Positions 18,441 to 28,869 of a stretch of 64,000 nt of DNA are shown in pieces. The notes below the pieces were generated by a model. The model worked only from the letters and a program-made list of their open reading frames with translations, was not told where the DNA came from and made no database searches. Origin of the DNA: Pantoea sp. AS-PWVM4 (GTDB lineage Bacteria; Pseudomonadota; Gammaproteobacteria; Enterobacterales; Enterobacteriaceae); NCBI RefSeq assembly GCF_000468095.1, contig NZ_ASZC01000022.1, forward strand, positions 1-64,000, given 5' to 3'. Every line of letters starts with the position of its first letter. Within the stretch, counting starts at the first letter, position 1. The translations under genes were made by a program, and so were the position numbers.

Positions 18441-18482
18441 TCACAGCACAGAATCAGGCTCAAAAGCCGAATCTCAGAAATG

Positions 18483-18506
18483 GAAAAGGCCGCATAAGCG
18501 GCCTTT
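18483..18506 (-). terminator. Terminator after ppiD
   Basis: AAAGGCCGC, loop ATAA, GCGGCCTTT, in the gap between ppiD and ybaV; on the minus strand it is followed by TTTTCC. Confidence 0.75.
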
Positions 18507-18540
18507 GTCTGTTTCAACCATTCTGATTTTTTTGCGAGGC

Positions 18541-20409
18541 TTACTGCATTTGTGCGGCTGCGCCGTACTTGATCTTGGCCTCTTTGCGCAGGTTTTCCAG
18601 CAGGGCTTCGAAGGCGATTTGCGCGTTATTCTGCGTCACACCTTTCACCATCTGGTCAATCTGCGGTTGTGGCATGCTGCCAGTGCTGACTTTATCCAGT
18701 GCCACCAGTACCACATTACCCTGCATGTCTTCGCTCACGCCCCATGACGGTTTGTTGTCAACCGGCTGCGGCAGGTTGAATGCAGACTGTGCAACCGGGT
18801 CCTGCGCATTGCGATCGACGGTTTTGCTGGCGCTCAGCGTCAGACCGGCGGCTTGCAGCACATCCTGCTTACCGGCGTTGAGATCGGCCAGCAACTTATT
18901 CGCCTGCTCTTTCGCCTGCTGAGTTGCTTTATCATGCTTCAGGGTATCGGCGATTTGTGCTTTGACCTGATCCAGCGGTTTGACTGCTTCAGGTTTGTGC
19001 TCGCTGATACGCAGGACAAACGCGCGGTCGCCATCCACTGAGATGATGTCGGAGTTATTACCCGGCGCACCATTCTGTCCGACTAAGCCACCGTTGAAAA
19101 TGGCTTGTTTAACCGCGTCGAAATCCAGGTCCTGCGGCACGCTATCCTGACTGAACCAGTCAGTTTCAACCACTTTCAGGCCAGAAGCCTCTGCTGCGCC
19201 TGCCAGTGATTCATTGTCATTGCTGGCGGCTTCGCTGACCTTCTGTTGCATTTTATAGAAGGCATCAACCGCTTTTTCCTGCTTCACTTTTTCAGCAACT
19301 GCATCGTGCACTTCTGACAGCGGCTTAACCTGCTCCGGCTGGATATCATCCAGACGGGCAATCAGGAAACCAACCGAGGATTTGATCACACCTGAAAGCT
19401 GGCCTTTCTCGGTCAGATTGGCATTTTTTAGTTCATCCGGCGTGGTGTTCGGTTCCAGCCAGCCCATGTCGCCGCCTTTACGGGCAGAGATTGGGTCGAT
19501 GGATTTGCTTTTCGCCAGGGTAGCGAAATCTTCGCCTTTTTTCAGCGCATCCAACACGGCATTGGCATCCGCTTCAGTTTTGGTCTGAATGACACTGTAG
19601 CGGTTACGTTGCGGCTGCGAGTAGTCGGCTTTGTGTTGATCAAACCAGCTCTGAATATCCGCTTCGCTGGCGTTTTCCTGCAAGCTCGCCGCATCCATCT
19701 TGATATAGCTGACGCGGAACTGCTCCGGTGCCATAAAGCTGCTTTGATGCTGTTGATAGTACTGGCTGATTTCGTCATCGGTGGTTGTTTGTTTCGCCGC
19801 CAATGCATTGACATCAATGATGGCCTGACGAATTTCGCGCTGCTGCGCCACCAGATCAACCAGCTTGCTGGTTTCGCCTTTAAGCATAAAGTCGGTGTTT
19901 GCTACGGCATTGATCAGTTGCTGGTTTGCCAGCTGTTTACGCAGCGCTTCAGCGTATTGATCGGCAGTGAAGCCCATGCTGGTAATCAGACCGTTGTATT
20001 TGGCGTTGTCGAACTTACCATTGGTCTGGAAAGCCTGCTGATTGAAAATCGCATCCCTGACCTGATCGTCACTGATACCCATGTGCAGATCTTTGATGTA
20101 CTGATCGAGCAAAGCCTGGTCAATCAGCTGAGAAAGGGCCTGCTGACGCATCTGCTGCATGTAGCCTTCATTACTGGCCAGCTGAGAGAATTGGTCGCCC
20201 AGCATCTGCTGCTGACGATTCCGCTCAGTGTTGAACGCCTGCTCCAGCTCTCCACGACTGATCTCATGTCCGTTAACTTTGGCAGCATAATCACTGTTAC
20301 CGCCAATCAGGTAGTTACCCACCCCAGTCAGAACAAAGGACAGGATAATCAATCCCAGAATGATTTTGAGCACGACGTGATTACCCGCCGCACGTAAATT
20401 GTCCATCAT
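18541..20409 (-). CDS. ppiD: Periplasmic folding chaperone PpiD
   Basis: A 622-aa inner-membrane-anchored periplasmic chaperone. The start at 20409 (MMDNLRAAG) matches E. coli; the longer frame to 20478 runs into the intergenic region. One N-terminal helix (about residues 14-34) anchors it, followed by a SurA-like domain, an inactive parvulin domain (about 265-360) and a C-terminal chaperone region. PpiD sits at the SecYEG exit and helps nascent outer-membrane proteins. It is downstream of hupB, behind a terminator. Confidence 0.96.
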   Translation of the reverse strand: MMDNLRAAGNHVVLKIILGLIILSFVLTGVGNYLIGGNSDYAAKVNGHEISRGELEQAFNTERNRQQQMLGDQFSQLASNEGYMQQMRQQALSQLIDQALLDQYIKDLHMGISDDQVRDAIFNQQAFQTNGKFDNAKYNGLITSMGFTADQYAEALRKQLANQQLINAVANTDFMLKGETSKLVDLVAQQREIRQAIIDVNALAAKQTTTDDEISQYYQQHQSSFMAPEQFRVSYIKMDAASLQENASEADIQSWFDQHKADYSQPQRNRYSVIQTKTEADANAVLDALKKGEDFATLAKSKSIDPISARKGGDMGWLEPNTTPDELKNANLTEKGQLSGVIKSSVGFLIARLDDIQPEQVKPLSEVHDAVAEKVKQEKAVDAFYKMQQKVSEAASNDNESLAGAAEASGLKVVETDWFSQDSVPQDLDFDAVKQAIFNGGLVGQNGAPGNNSDIISVDGDRAFVLRISEHKPEAVKPLDQVKAQIADTLKHDKATQQAKEQANKLLADLNAGKQDVLQAAGLTLSASKTVDRNAQDPVAQSAFNLPQPVDNKPSWGVSEDMQGNVVLVALDKVSTGSMPQPQIDQMVKGVTQNNAQIAFEALLENLRKEAKIKYGAAAQMQ

Positions 20410-20544
20410 GGTATGACAACACTCCGCTGTAGTGTGAATGTAAAGCTCTGACACGATGTCATCATCGCGCAACTGCAATTCAGGCTGGCAGCTGACAACC
20501 CTGCGGAGACAACAGCCAAAGGGGCCATTTGCTGCGCATCAGAA

Positions 20545-20574
20545 TAAAAAAAGGCACATCAAAATTGATGTGCC
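20545..20574 (-). terminator. Terminator after hupB
   Basis: GGCACATCAA, AA, TTGATGTGCC, a perfect 10-bp stem followed on the minus strand by seven T. It lies about 75 nt after the hupB stop codon. Confidence 0.88.
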
Positions 20575-20649
20575 CGTATGTTACATGAGAACGGCTTTTG
20601 CGTCCTCAATCCGCTGAAGAAAATGCTTCAACGGATGTGACAGCGGTCA

Positions 20650-20922
20650 TTAATTGACAGCGTCTTTCAGTGCTTTGCCAGCACGGAAGCCCGGCACTTT
20701 ACCAGCCGGAATGGTGATTTCTTTACCGGTTTGCGGGTTACGGCCTGTGCGAGCAGCACGCTCACGAACAGAGAATGTACCGAAACCAACCAATGCCACT
20801 TCATCACCGCCTTTCAGCGCGTCAGAAACGGAACCCATGAATGCATCTAATACACGTCCAGCTGCTGCCTTAGAAATATCCGCATCTGCAGCAATTTTGT
20901 CGATCAACTGTGACTTATTCAC
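20650..20922 (-). CDS. hupB: DNA-binding protein HU-beta
   Basis: A 90-aa HU nucleoid protein, the same length as E. coli HupB. The GTG at 20922 is chosen over the ATG at 20931 because AGGGG abuts that ATG but lies nine bases before the GTG, and E. coli hupB also starts with GTG. The family signature [20 protein letters not shown] is present. HU bends and compacts DNA and supports replication and recombination. It lies downstream of lon, as in E. coli. Confidence 0.97.
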   Translation of the reverse strand: MNKSQLIDKIAADADISKAAAGRVLDAFMGSVSDALKGGDEVALVGFGTFSVRERAARTGRNPQTGKEITIPAGKVPGFRAGKALKDAVN

Positions 20923-21067
20923 TCTATTCATCCCCTCTTTTATTATTCACATCGCATCCGCGCTTCCCGCCGGATACGAACGCGCAGCCAGTTATATCAA
21001 GCCTGTTGAGCCGAAACAACGGTATTCGTCTTAATCGTTGATCCAGCAGCCCCCTAACTTAGCGGCA

Positions 21068-21104
21068 CAAAAAAAGGCTGGCAAGCACCATTTCGCCTGC
21101 CCGC
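21068..21104 (-). terminator. Probable terminator after lon
   Basis: On the minus strand GGCAGG ... CTTGCC plus flanking G-C pairs forms an imperfect hairpin followed by AGCC and seven T (the A-run at 21068-21074 on the + strand). It lies about 30 nt after the lon stop. Confidence 0.6.
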
Positions 21105-21135
21105 CTCGCTTTTTAACGGTTTTTGCCGTTAATCA

Positions 21136-23490
21136 CTATTTTGCCGTCGCAACCTGCATACCGTAAGGGGCATTTTCCAATGCCAGGTTCAGCACTTCTT
21201 CAATGCGTTTCACCGGATGAATGGTCAAATCGGCGATCACGTTCTGCGGAATTTCTTCCAGATCGCGTTTGTTCTCGTCCGGGATCAACACCGTTTTGAT
21301 GCCACCACGATGCGCTGCCAGCAGTTTTTCTTTCAAACCACCGATTGGCAGCACCTGACCACGCAAAGTGATCTCACCGGTCATTGCCACATCAGAACGC
21401 ACCGGATTACCTGTCAGGCAGGACACCAGCGCGGTACACATCGCGATACCCGCGCTAGGACCATCTTTCGGTGTGGCACCTTCTGGCACATGCACATGGA
21501 TATCACGTTTCTCATAGAAATCACCGTTGATACCCAATTTCTCTGCACGCGCACGCACAACAGTCAATGCTGCCTGGATTGACTCCTGCATCACTTCACC
21601 CAGCGAACCGGTGTAAGTCAGTTTACCCTTGCCCGGAACACAGGCGGTTTCGATGGTCAGCAAGTCACCGCCCACTTCCGTCCACGCCAAACCGGTTACC
21701 TGACCAACACGGTTTTCGCTATCCGCGCGACCGTAATCAAAGCGTTGAACCCCAAGGAAATCTTTGAGGTTATCACCGTTGATGGTGATGTGTTTTTTCG
21801 CTTTGTCCATCAGCAGCGCTTTCACAGCTTTACGGCACAGTTTGGAGAGTTCACGTTCCAGACTACGCACGCCCGCTTCACGAGTGTAGTAGCGAATGAT
21901 GCCCATAATGGCGCTATCATCAACGCTGATTTCTTTCTCTTTCAGCGCGTTACGTTCAATCTGTTTCGGCAGCAGGTGCTGTTTGGCGATGTTCAGTTTT
22001 TCATCTTCGGTATAACCAGACAGACGAATCACTTCCATACGGTCCAGCAGCGGTGCCGGGATGTTCATCGAGTTTGAGGTCGCCACAAACATCACGTCTG
22101 ACAGATCGTAATCCACTTCCAGATAGTGATCGTTAAACGCAATGTTCTGCTCCGGATCCAGCACTTCAAGCAGTGCCGAAGCCGGATCACCACGCATGTC
22201 GGACGACATTTTGTCGATTTCATCCAGCAGGAACAGCGGGTTTTTCACCCCCACTTTCGCCATTTTCTGGATCAATTTGCCCGGCATTGAACCGATGTAA
22301 GTACGGCGATGTCCACGAATCTCTGCTTCATCACGCACCCCACCCAACGCCATACGGACATATTTACGGCCAGTTGCTTTCGCAATCGACTGACCCAGCG
22401 AGGTTTTACCTACCCCCGGCGGTCCGACCAGGCACAGAATCGGCCCTTTGATTTTGCTGACACGGCTCTGGACCGCAAGATATTCAAGGATGCGGTCTTT
22501 GACACGCTCCAGACCGTAATGGTCGGTATCCAGCGTTTCCTGCGCTTTACGCAGGTCTTTTTTCACCTTGCTGCGCGCGTTCCACGGTACCTGCACCATC
22601 CAGTCGATGTAGCCACGTACCACGGTCGCTTCTGCTGACATCGGCGACATCATTTTCAGCTTCTGCAATTCCGCTTCGGCTTTTTCACGCGCTTCGGTCG
22701 GCATTTTCGCCGCTTCAATTTTGCGTTTCAGCGCTTCATATTCGTCAGGCGCATCATCCATCTCGCCCAGCTCTTTCTGAATCGCCTTCATTTGCTCATT
22801 GAGGTAATACTCGCGCTGGCTTTTTTCCATCTGCTTTTTCACGCGGTTGCGAATACGCTTCTCAACCTGTAGCAGATCGATTTCTGACTCCATCATCGCC
22901 ATCAGATATTCCAGACGCTCATTGACGTCGGACATCTCCAGCACCGATTGTTTGTCGGCCAGTTTCAACGGCATATGTGCCGCAACGGTGTCAGCCAGAC
23001 GGGCTGCATCGTCAATACTGTTAAGTGAGGTCAAAACCTCAGGAGGAATTTTTTTATTAAGCTTGATGTAGCCTTCAAACTGATTGATGGCCGTACGGAC
23101 CAGCACTTCCTGCTCGCGCTCCTCGATTTCGGGCGAGATCAGATACTCAGCCTGGGCAACGAAGTGGTCACCATTATCTGCCAGCGTGGTGATATGTGCG
23201 CGCTGCAAACCTTCAACCAGCACTTTAACCGTACCATCCGGCAGCTTCAGCATTTGCAATACCGAAGCGACGGTCCCTACAGAGAAGAGATCGTTAATAC
23301 CAGGTTCATCCGTTGAAGCCTCTTTCTGTGCAACCAGCATGATCTTCTTATCATGATCCATCGCGGCTTCGAGGCACCGAATCGATTTTTCCCGACCCAC
23401 AAACAACGGAATTACCATGTGCGGATAAACCACTACGTCGCGCAGAGGCAACACAGGGATTTCAATGCGTTCAGAACGCTCAGGATTCAT
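21136..23490 (-). CDS. lon: ATP-dependent protease Lon
   Basis: A 784-aa protease, identical in length to E. coli Lon: N-terminal substrate-binding domain (1-310), AAA+ domain with Walker [10 protein letters not shown] and Walker B FLLDEID, and the Ser-Lys protease domain with catalytic Ser679 in PKDGPSAG and Lys722. It degrades misfolded and regulatory proteins (in E. coli SulA and RcsA). A sigma-32 promoter is visible upstream at 23578-23606. The start is preceded by AGAGAGAG. Confidence 0.99.
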   Translation of the reverse strand: MNPERSERIEIPVLPLRDVVVYPHMVIPLFVGREKSIRCLEAAMDHDKKIMLVAQKEASTDEPGINDLFSVGTVASVLQMLKLPDGTVKVLVEGLQRAHITTLADNGDHFVAQAEYLISPEIEEREQEVLVRTAINQFEGYIKLNKKIPPEVLTSLNSIDDAARLADTVAAHMPLKLADKQSVLEMSDVNERLEYLMAMMESEIDLLQVEKRIRNRVKKQMEKSQREYYLNEQMKAIQKELGEMDDAPDEYEALKRKIEAAKMPTEAREKAEAELQKLKMMSPMSAEATVVRGYIDWMVQVPWNARSKVKKDLRKAQETLDTDHYGLERVKDRILEYLAVQSRVSKIKGPILCLVGPPGVGKTSLGQSIAKATGRKYVRMALGGVRDEAEIRGHRRTYIGSMPGKLIQKMAKVGVKNPLFLLDEIDKMSSDMRGDPASALLEVLDPEQNIAFNDHYLEVDYDLSDVMFVATSNSMNIPAPLLDRMEVIRLSGYTEDEKLNIAKQHLLPKQIERNALKEKEISVDDSAIMGIIRYYTREAGVRSLERELSKLCRKAVKALLMDKAKKHITINGDNLKDFLGVQRFDYGRADSENRVGQVTGLAWTEVGGDLLTIETACVPGKGKLTYTGSLGEVMQESIQAALTVVRARAEKLGINGDFYEKRDIHVHVPEGATPKDGPSAGIAMCTALVSCLTGNPVRSDVAMTGEITLRGQVLPIGGLKEKLLAAHRGGIKTVLIPDENKRDLEEIPQNVIADLTIHPVKRIEEVLNLALENAPYGMQVATAK

Positions 23491-23577
23491 AGAGCTCTCT
23501 CTTAGTTTAATGTCCGCCAGGTGATGGGAACCGCCTGATCACAATCAATATGCAGTTAAACCCACAGGATATTGAGT

Positions 23578-23606
23578 ATATGGGGATGCTTATCCGACAT
23601 TCAATG
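23578..23606 (-). promoter_or_regulatory. Sigma-32 heat-shock promoter of lon
   Basis: On the minus strand ATTGAAT (-35, 23599-23605) and CCCCATAT (-10, 23578-23585) are separated by 13 bp, matching the sigma-32 consensus and resembling the E. coli lon promoter. It lies about 90 nt upstream of the lon start codon. Confidence 0.85.
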
Positions 23607-23620
23607 TCACAGGCGTGAGA

Positions 23621-23650
23621 AAAACAAAAGGGGAAAGATTTTCCCCTTTT
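23621..23650 (-). terminator. Terminator after clpX
   Basis: A perfect 11-bp stem, AAAAGGGGAAA / TTTCCCCTTTT, with loop GAT, followed on the minus strand by GTTTTT. It separates clpX from the lon promoter. Confidence 0.88.
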
Positions 23651-23680
23651 ATAAGATAACAACGTGGTTTAATTGTTTAT

Positions 23681-24952
23681 TTATTCGCCAGAGGCTTGAG
23701 CTTCATGCTTTCCGTAGATCAACATTGGCTCGGACTGGCCATCAATCACTGACTCATCAATCACCACTTTTTCGACGTCTTCCATTGAAGGCAGGTCGTA
23801 CATGGTTTCGAGTAAGGCAGCTTCAACAATCGAACGCAGACCACGCGCACCGGTTTTGCGTGACATTGCTTTTTTGGCAATCGCCGTTAACGCTTCGTCA
23901 CGGAACTCCAGCTCAACGCCTTCCAGGTTAAACAATGCCTGGTACTGTTTGGTCAGGGCGTTTTTCGGCTCACGCAGAATCTGGATCAGGGCTTCTTCAC
24001 TCAGTTCATTCAGCGTTGCCACGACGGGCAGACGGCCAATAAACTCAGGAATCAGACCGAACTTGATCAAATCTTCCGGCTCTACCTGAGACAGCAGTTC
24101 ACCTTCGCTCGCTTTCTGCGATTTGCCTTTCACCGTTGCGCCAAAACCAATGCCTGAACCGGTTTCTGTGCGCTGAGAAATCACTTTGTCGAGACCGGCG
24201 AAAGCACCACCACAGATAAACAGGATTTTTGAGGTATCAACCTGCAAAAACTCCTGCTGCGGATGCTTACGACCACCCTGCGGCGGCACGGCTGCCACGG
24301 TACCTTCGATCAGTTTCAGTAACGCCTGCTGTACGCCCTCGCCCGATACGTCACGGGTGATAGACGGGTTGTCCGACTTACGTGAAATCTTGTCGATTTC
24401 ATCAATGTAGACAATACCGCGCTGGGCTTTCTGCACATCGTAATCGCATTTTTGCAGCAGCTTCTGAATGATGTTTTCCACATCCTCGCCCACGTAACCC
24501 GCTTCGGTCAGCGTGGTGGCGTCGGCCATGGTGAATGGTACATCCAGTAAGCGTGCCAGCGTTTCCGCCAGCAGGGTTTTACCGCTACCGGTTGGACCGA
24601 TCAGCAGAATGTTACTTTTACCCAGTTCGATGCCATTGCTGGTGTCACCATTGCGCAAGCGTTTGTAGTGGTTATATACCGCTACAGCCAGCACCTTTTT
24701 CGCCTTTTCCTGCCCGATAACATAATCATCGAGATGATGGCGGATTTCATGCGGCGTCGGTAGTGCACTGCGCTCGCGATGCGGGGCGACTTCTTTAATC
24801 TCTTCGCGAATGATGTCGTTACATAAATCGACACATTCGTCGCAGATATACACTGACGGCCCGGCAATCAGCTTACGCACTTCATGCTGGCTTTTGCCGC
24901 AAAAAGAGCAGTACAGCAACTTACCTGAACCGTCTTTGCGCTTATCTGTCAT
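23681..24952 (-). CDS. clpX: ClpXP unfoldase ClpX
   Basis: A 423-aa AAA+ unfoldase. The N-terminal zinc-binding domain shows CSFCGKSQ ... CDECVDLC; Walker A is GPTGSGKT; the IGF loop that docks on ClpP is within SGIGFGATV. It recognises SsrA-tagged and other substrates and feeds them to ClpP. It lies downstream of clpP (128-bp gap) and ends at a strong terminator. AGAGG precedes the start. Confidence 0.99.
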   Translation of the reverse strand: MTDKRKDGSGKLLYCSFCGKSQHEVRKLIAGPSVYICDECVDLCNDIIREEIKEVAPHRERSALPTPHEIRHHLDDYVIGQEKAKKVLAVAVYNHYKRLRNGDTSNGIELGKSNILLIGPTGSGKTLLAETLARLLDVPFTMADATTLTEAGYVGEDVENIIQKLLQKCDYDVQKAQRGIVYIDEIDKISRKSDNPSITRDVSGEGVQQALLKLIEGTVAAVPPQGGRKHPQQEFLQVDTSKILFICGGAFAGLDKVISQRTETGSGIGFGATVKGKSQKASEGELLSQVEPEDLIKFGLIPEFIGRLPVVATLNELSEEALIQILREPKNALTKQYQALFNLEGVELEFRDEALTAIAKKAMSRKTGARGLRSIVEAALLETMYDLPSMEDVEKVVIDESVIDGQSEPMLIYGKHEAQASGE

Positions 24953-25080
24953 CAGCTAACCTCTTTTCATTCTCGGGCCATACGGGCGTACGGCAATGGC
25001 CGCACGTTACGGCCGATATTCATTCAACTCATCTGCCTGTTGTCCAGTTAACTATAGCCCAGGGACCCGGCAGATGTGTC

Positions 25081-25704
25081 TTATTGGCGATGCGTCAGAA
25101 TAGAATCGACCAGGCCATACTCTACCGCTTCACTGGCAGAGAGGAAACGATCACGCTCGGTGTCACGCTCAATCTGCTCCAGCGATTTACCGGTGTGTTC
25201 AGCCATCAATTCATTCATACGCTGCTTCACTTTCAGAATCTCACGCGCATGGATCTCAATGTCCGTTGCCTGCCCTTGATAGCCACCCAGCGGCTGGTGG
25301 ATCATCACGCGTGAGTTAGGCAAGCAAAAGCGTTTGCCTTTGGTGCCTGCCGTCAGCAGGAACGCGCCCATTGAACAGGCCTGGCCCATACAAATGGTGC
25401 TAACGTCCGGCTTAATGAATTTCATTGTGTCATAAATTGACATACCGGCGGTAATCACACCACCCGGTGAGTTAATGTAGAGGTAGATGTCCTTCTCAGG
25501 ATTCTCCGCTTCCAGAAACAGCATCTGCGCCACGATCAGGTTAGCCATATGATCTTCAACCTGGCCGGTCAGAAAGATCACACGCTCTTTGAGCAGGCGG
25601 GAATAGATGTCGTAAGAACGCTCGCCACGCGAGGTTTGTTCGACCACCATTGGCACCAGCGCCATGTGCGGTGCAGTAAATTCACGATCGCCACTGTATG
25701 ACAT
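25081..25704 (-). CDS. clpP: ATP-dependent Clp protease proteolytic subunit ClpP
   Basis: A 207-aa serine peptidase, the E. coli length. Catalytic Ser111 is in GQACSMGAF, His136 in MIHQPLGG and Asp185 near the C-terminus. The residue two before... the catalytic Ser neighbour is Cys where E. coli has Ala (GQAASMG), a conservative change. The start at 25704 (MSYSGDRE) matches the family; an ATG at 25737 is upstream. It is driven by a sigma-32 promoter at 25851-25880 and precedes clpX. Confidence 0.98.
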   Translation of the reverse strand: MSYSGDREFTAPHMALVPMVVEQTSRGERSYDIYSRLLKERVIFLTGQVEDHMANLIVAQMLFLEAENPEKDIYLYINSPGGVITAGMSIYDTMKFIKPDVSTICMGQACSMGAFLLTAGTKGKRFCLPNSRVMIHQPLGGYQGQATDIEIHAREILKVKQRMNELMAEHTGKSLEQIERDTERDRFLSASEAVEYGLVDSILTHRQ

Positions 25705-25850
25705 TACCGTCTCCTGGATAAATTTCGTTGGCAACATTCTGTACCGATTTTACGTGAGACGCGCGATGAAAACTATGCGCTGCCTCCTCACTCCGACACC
25801 AACAGGACGGTTAATCAGCCAGTTTCACTGTCTTCATGCATTCTCCCTGT

Positions 25851-25880
25851 ATCTGGGGATGCTGCCCAGTTATTTCAAGC
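25851..25880 (-). promoter_or_regulatory. Sigma-32 heat-shock promoter of clpP
   Basis: On the minus strand GCTTGAAAT (-35, 25872-25880) and CCCCAGAT (-10, 25851-25858) are spaced by 13 bp, close to the sigma-32 consensus. It lies in the 339-bp gap between tig and clpP, about 150 nt before the clpP start; the rest of that gap shows only the tig terminator and no gene. Confidence 0.83.
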
Positions 25881-25986
25881 ATAACAACCTTTTCCCTATT
25901 CGCTAACACGGAAAAAGAGCTTATCGGATAATTTGCCGGTTAATTAATCAAATAGAAGACAAATCCAGACTTTTCAGCGTGAGAAA

Positions 25987-26020
25987 ATAAAAAAAGCCCG
26001 CGACATTTTGTCGCGGGCTT
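25987..26020 (-). terminator. Terminator after tig
   Basis: A perfect 12-bp stem, AAGCCCGCGACA / TGTCGCGGGCTT, followed on the minus strand by TTTATTTTCTC. It lies 23 nt after the tig stop codon. Confidence 0.92.
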
Positions 26021-26043
26021 CGCACTTCGTGTTAACTAACGAA

Positions 26044-27348
26044 TCAGGCCGAAGCGGTCTGGTTCATCAGTTCCTGGAAGTTGGTGGCTTTTTCGGTCAC
26101 TTTCGCTTTTTCCAGCACCGCTTCAACCGCTTGCTCTTCCAGCGCAACGTTGCGCATGTTGTTCATCAGCTCGTTGTTCTTGCTGTAGAACTCGATCACT
26201 TCCTGCGGATCTTCGTAGGCAGAAGCCATCTCTTCGATCAGCGCTTTAACGCGGTTTTCATCAGCCTGCAGTTCGTTGGTGCGAATTACTTCGCCCAGCA
26301 GCAGACCAACAACAACGCGGCGTTTCGCCTGCTCTTCGAACAGCTCGCGCGGCAGTTCCAGCGCTTGCTTCTCGTTGCCACCGAAACGCTGAGCCGCCTG
26401 GCGACGCAGAACATCGATTTCGCTGTCAATCAGTGCAGCCGGTACGTCGATAGCGTTGGCATTAACCAGGCCGTCGATCGCCTGAGACTTCAGACGGTTA
26501 CGGATTGCACCTTTCAGCTCGCGTTCCATGTTCTTACGCACTTCAGTACGCAGGCCCGCAACTGAACCATCTTCCACGCCAAAACGCTTGATGAATTCTT
26601 CGGTCAGTTCCGGCAGTTCGCGTACTTCAACTTTCTTCAGTACGATTTCGAACTTCGCGTCTTTACCTTTCAGGTTTTCCGCGTGGTAGTCGTCCGGGAA
26701 TTTCACGTCGATGGTGAAGGTTTCACCCGCTTTGTGACCCACAACGCCATCTTCAAAACCTGGGATCATACGGCCCTGGCCCATTGCCAGTACGAAGTCA
26801 GAGGCTTTACCACCTTCAAACTCTTCGCCGTCAACAGAACCGGTGAAGTCGATGGTCGCGCGATCTTCAGCACCAGCCGCTGCATCGCTCTCTTTCCAGG
26901 TCGCCTGCTGCTTACGCAGGGTTTCCAGCATGGTATCGACGTCAGCGTCGGTCACTTCAACAACCGGCTTCTCAACTTCGATGGCGTCGAGACCTTTCAG
27001 CTCAACTTCCGGGTAGACTTCAAATTCTACGGTGTAGGTGAAGTCTTCACCCAGCTTGTACTCGCCTGGCACGTAGTTCGGTGCGCCAGCCGGGTTGATT
27101 TTCTCTTTAATGATGGCGTCAACAAAGTTGCGCTGCATCAGATCGCCCAGCACGTCCTGGCGAACAGAAGCACCGTAGCGCTGCGCTACGATCTGCATCG
27201 GCACTTTGCCTTTACGGAAACCATCGATACGGACTTTCTTCGCCACATCCACCAGTTCTTTCTTCACTGCGCTTTCGATGCTGTCAGCTGCAACAGTAAT
27301 CGTAATGCGACGGCCCAGACCCTGAGTGGTTTCTACTGAAACTGTCAT
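26044..27348 (-). CDS. tig: Trigger factor
   Basis: A 434-aa ribosome-associated chaperone. The ribosome-binding signature GFRKGKVP is at about residues 43-50, the PPIase domain spans about 150-245 and the C-terminal arms form the rest. It binds nascent chains at L23. It stands alone between bolA and clpP. A likely -10 (TATAAT, minus strand, 27500-27505) implies a long 5' leader of about 145 nt. Confidence 0.98.
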   Translation of the reverse strand: MTVSVETTQGLGRRITITVAADSIESAVKKELVDVAKKVRIDGFRKGKVPMQIVAQRYGASVRQDVLGDLMQRNFVDAIIKEKINPAGAPNYVPGEYKLGEDFTYTVEFEVYPEVELKGLDAIEVEKPVVEVTDADVDTMLETLRKQQATWKESDAAAGAEDRATIDFTGSVDGEEFEGGKASDFVLAMGQGRMIPGFEDGVVGHKAGETFTIDVKFPDDYHAENLKGKDAKFEIVLKKVEVRELPELTEEFIKRFGVEDGSVAGLRTEVRKNMERELKGAIRNRLKSQAIDGLVNANAIDVPAALIDSEIDVLRRQAAQRFGGNEKQALELPRELFEEQAKRRVVVGLLLGEVIRTNELQADENRVKALIEEMASAYEDPQEVIEFYSKNNELMNNMRNVALEEQAVEAVLEKAKVTEKATNFQELMNQTASA

Positions 27349-27605
27349 CTTGCTACCTCAAAAAATCGCGTGCTCGGTCAACTTCAGACACCACACATAT
27401 GAAATGCGCCGTATCCAACTAGCGGGAGGGCATCTGCTGACAGAACCTGTTCCCTGTTGTCAGAAGCTCCCGAAGACATTCCGGAAAAATAGACGCCGCA
27501 TTATAGCGGCATCATACAGGCTAGTCGAGGCTGCAAAGTCACCACTTTTGAACGACTTTGCTGCTTTTTTGCGCCGCAGATCGCGTTTAAGCGTAAATAA
27601 GGAAG
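27349..27605 (-). promoter_or_regulatory. tig promoter region and long leader
   Basis: The 305-bp gap between tig and bolA holds no gene. On the minus strand CGCTATAATGCG supplies a clear -10 (27500-27505); the -35 is weak. The implied leader contains a stem, CTGACA ... TGTCAG (27436-27462), and AGGTAGCAAG directly before the ATG. No riboswitch class is recognised. Confidence 0.4.
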
Positions 27606-27607
27606 TG

Positions 27608-27632
27608 AAAACGGCCCGCAGGCCGTTTTTTT
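27608..27632 (-). terminator. Terminator after bolA
   Basis: AAAACGGCC, loop, GGCCGTTTT, 22 nt beyond the bolA stop codon. The longer T-run is on the + strand, but no + transcript is expected here. Confidence 0.7.
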
Positions 27633-27653
27633 AGGCAGGTGAAGTGAGAAGAA

Positions 27654-27968
27654 TCAGGCGAGCGTACCCGCACCACGGCAATTGGGGGAAGCCAGTACCG
27701 TATCCTGTAAACCATCCCACTCTTTTTGTGTGTAGGTATGCAGTGCCAGCGCATGCACTCCTCCGGCAAACTCTGCCGTCAGCTCGCTATAGATGGAGCG
27801 ATGGCGAGCCAGAAAACGCTGGCCGGTAAAGCGGTCACTGACGATCACCACTTTGAAGTGACTTTCAGAACCAGCAGGCACGTTATGACGGTAGCTCTCA
27901 TCATGCACTTCGAGGTGTGCAGGTTCGAACGCCTTACGCAGCTTTTCTTCTATTTCTTCGCGAATCAT
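27654..27968 (-). CDS. bolA: Morphogene/transcriptional regulator BolA
   Basis: A 104-aa BolA protein (E. coli 105 aa). The start at 27968 has GAGGAGTG upstream; the much longer open frame to 28352 would cross the divergent yajG promoter. The BolA core ([19 protein letters not shown]) and conserved His (VHALALHTY) are present. BolA is induced in stationary phase, binds Grx4-type glutaredoxins and regulates cell shape and biofilm genes. Confidence 0.96.
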   Translation of the reverse strand: MIREEIEEKLRKAFEPAHLEVHDESYRHNVPAGSESHFKVVIVSDRFTGQRFLARHRSIYSELTAEFAGGVHALALHTYTQKEWDGLQDTVLASPNCRGAGTLA

Positions 27969-28237
27969 TGGTAACACTCCTCTACGGCGAGCGCTGTGCC
28001 TCATCTGTTTAAATATTAGTAGGTTTTTCGCCATTTCCGCAGGGAAGCAGGAAAAAATAATACCGGGTGTGCATCTTAACCATACTGTCACCCAGGTCAA
28101 CGCCGGTTTATCTCCATCCATCTGAAAAAACCCTTTACAATCAATTTCCACTGGCATAGGGCTTTTTTCACACTCACGCAATGCTATGATGGCCGCAGTT
28201 TTGCAAACCAACCCATATACCGCTAATGAGAATGAGT

Positions 28238-28816
28238 ATGTTGAAAAAACTGTTATTTCCTCTGCTGGCTGCCTTAATTTTGGCCGGCTGTGCCAGCAAT
28301 AATACAACGCTGAATATTCAACCAAAAATTCAGCTGCCGCAGCAGGACCCAAGCCTGATGGGCGTGACTGTCAGTATCAATGGTGCCGATCAGCGTAGCG
28401 ACCAGGCGCTGGCTAAAGTCAACCGCGATGGTCAGTTGGTCACCCTGACGCCGTCGCGTGATATGCGTTTCCTGTTACAGGAAGTGCTGGAGAAACAGAT
28501 GACCGCACGAGGCTATATGGTTGGCCCGAACGGTGCGGTTGATCTGCAAATCGTAGTCAATGGCCTGTATGCCGATGTTACCCAGGGCAACGTGCGTTAC
28601 AGCATTACCACTAAAGCGGATATTTCTATTATTGCTACCGCAAAAAATGGTAACAAGCAGGTCAAAAACTACCGCCAGACCTATAGTGTAGAAGGCGCCT
28701 TCACTGCAACGAATGACAAAATTACTAACGCGGTTAACTCTACGTTAAGTGACGTAATCTCTGATATGGCGCAAGATACGAGCGTCCACAATTTCATTAA
28801 ACAGAACGCCCGCTAA
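28238..28816 (+). CDS. yajG: YajG family lipoprotein
   Basis: A 192-aa predicted lipoprotein: signal peptide with lipobox LAGC (Cys18 from the ATG at 28238), then a conserved domain ([32 protein letters not shown]). The start at 28238 gives the E. coli length; an ATG at 28226 is also possible. Its role is unknown. It precedes ampG by 53 bp and probably shares its transcript. Confidence 0.92.
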   Translation: MLKKLLFPLLAALILAGCASNNTTLNIQPKIQLPQQDPSLMGVTVSINGADQRSDQALAKVNRDGQLVTLTPSRDMRFLLQEVLEKQMTARGYMVGPNGAVDLQIVVNGLYADVTQGNVRYSITTKADISIIATAKNGNKQVKNYRQTYSVEGAFTATNDKITNAVNSTLSDVISDMAQDTSVHNFIKQNAR

Positions 28817-28869
28817 TTCCGTCGCTCTTCGCCCGGTCATTGCTGGCCGGGTTTCACTTCAGGTTCGTT

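Noticed and set aside
19609..20397. 262-codon open frame antisense to ppiD
   Set aside because: Opposite strand of a well-matched gene, no recognisable domain.
27969..28352. N-terminal extension of BolA
   Set aside because: The open frame runs through the divergent yajG promoter; the family start at 27968 has a strong RBS.
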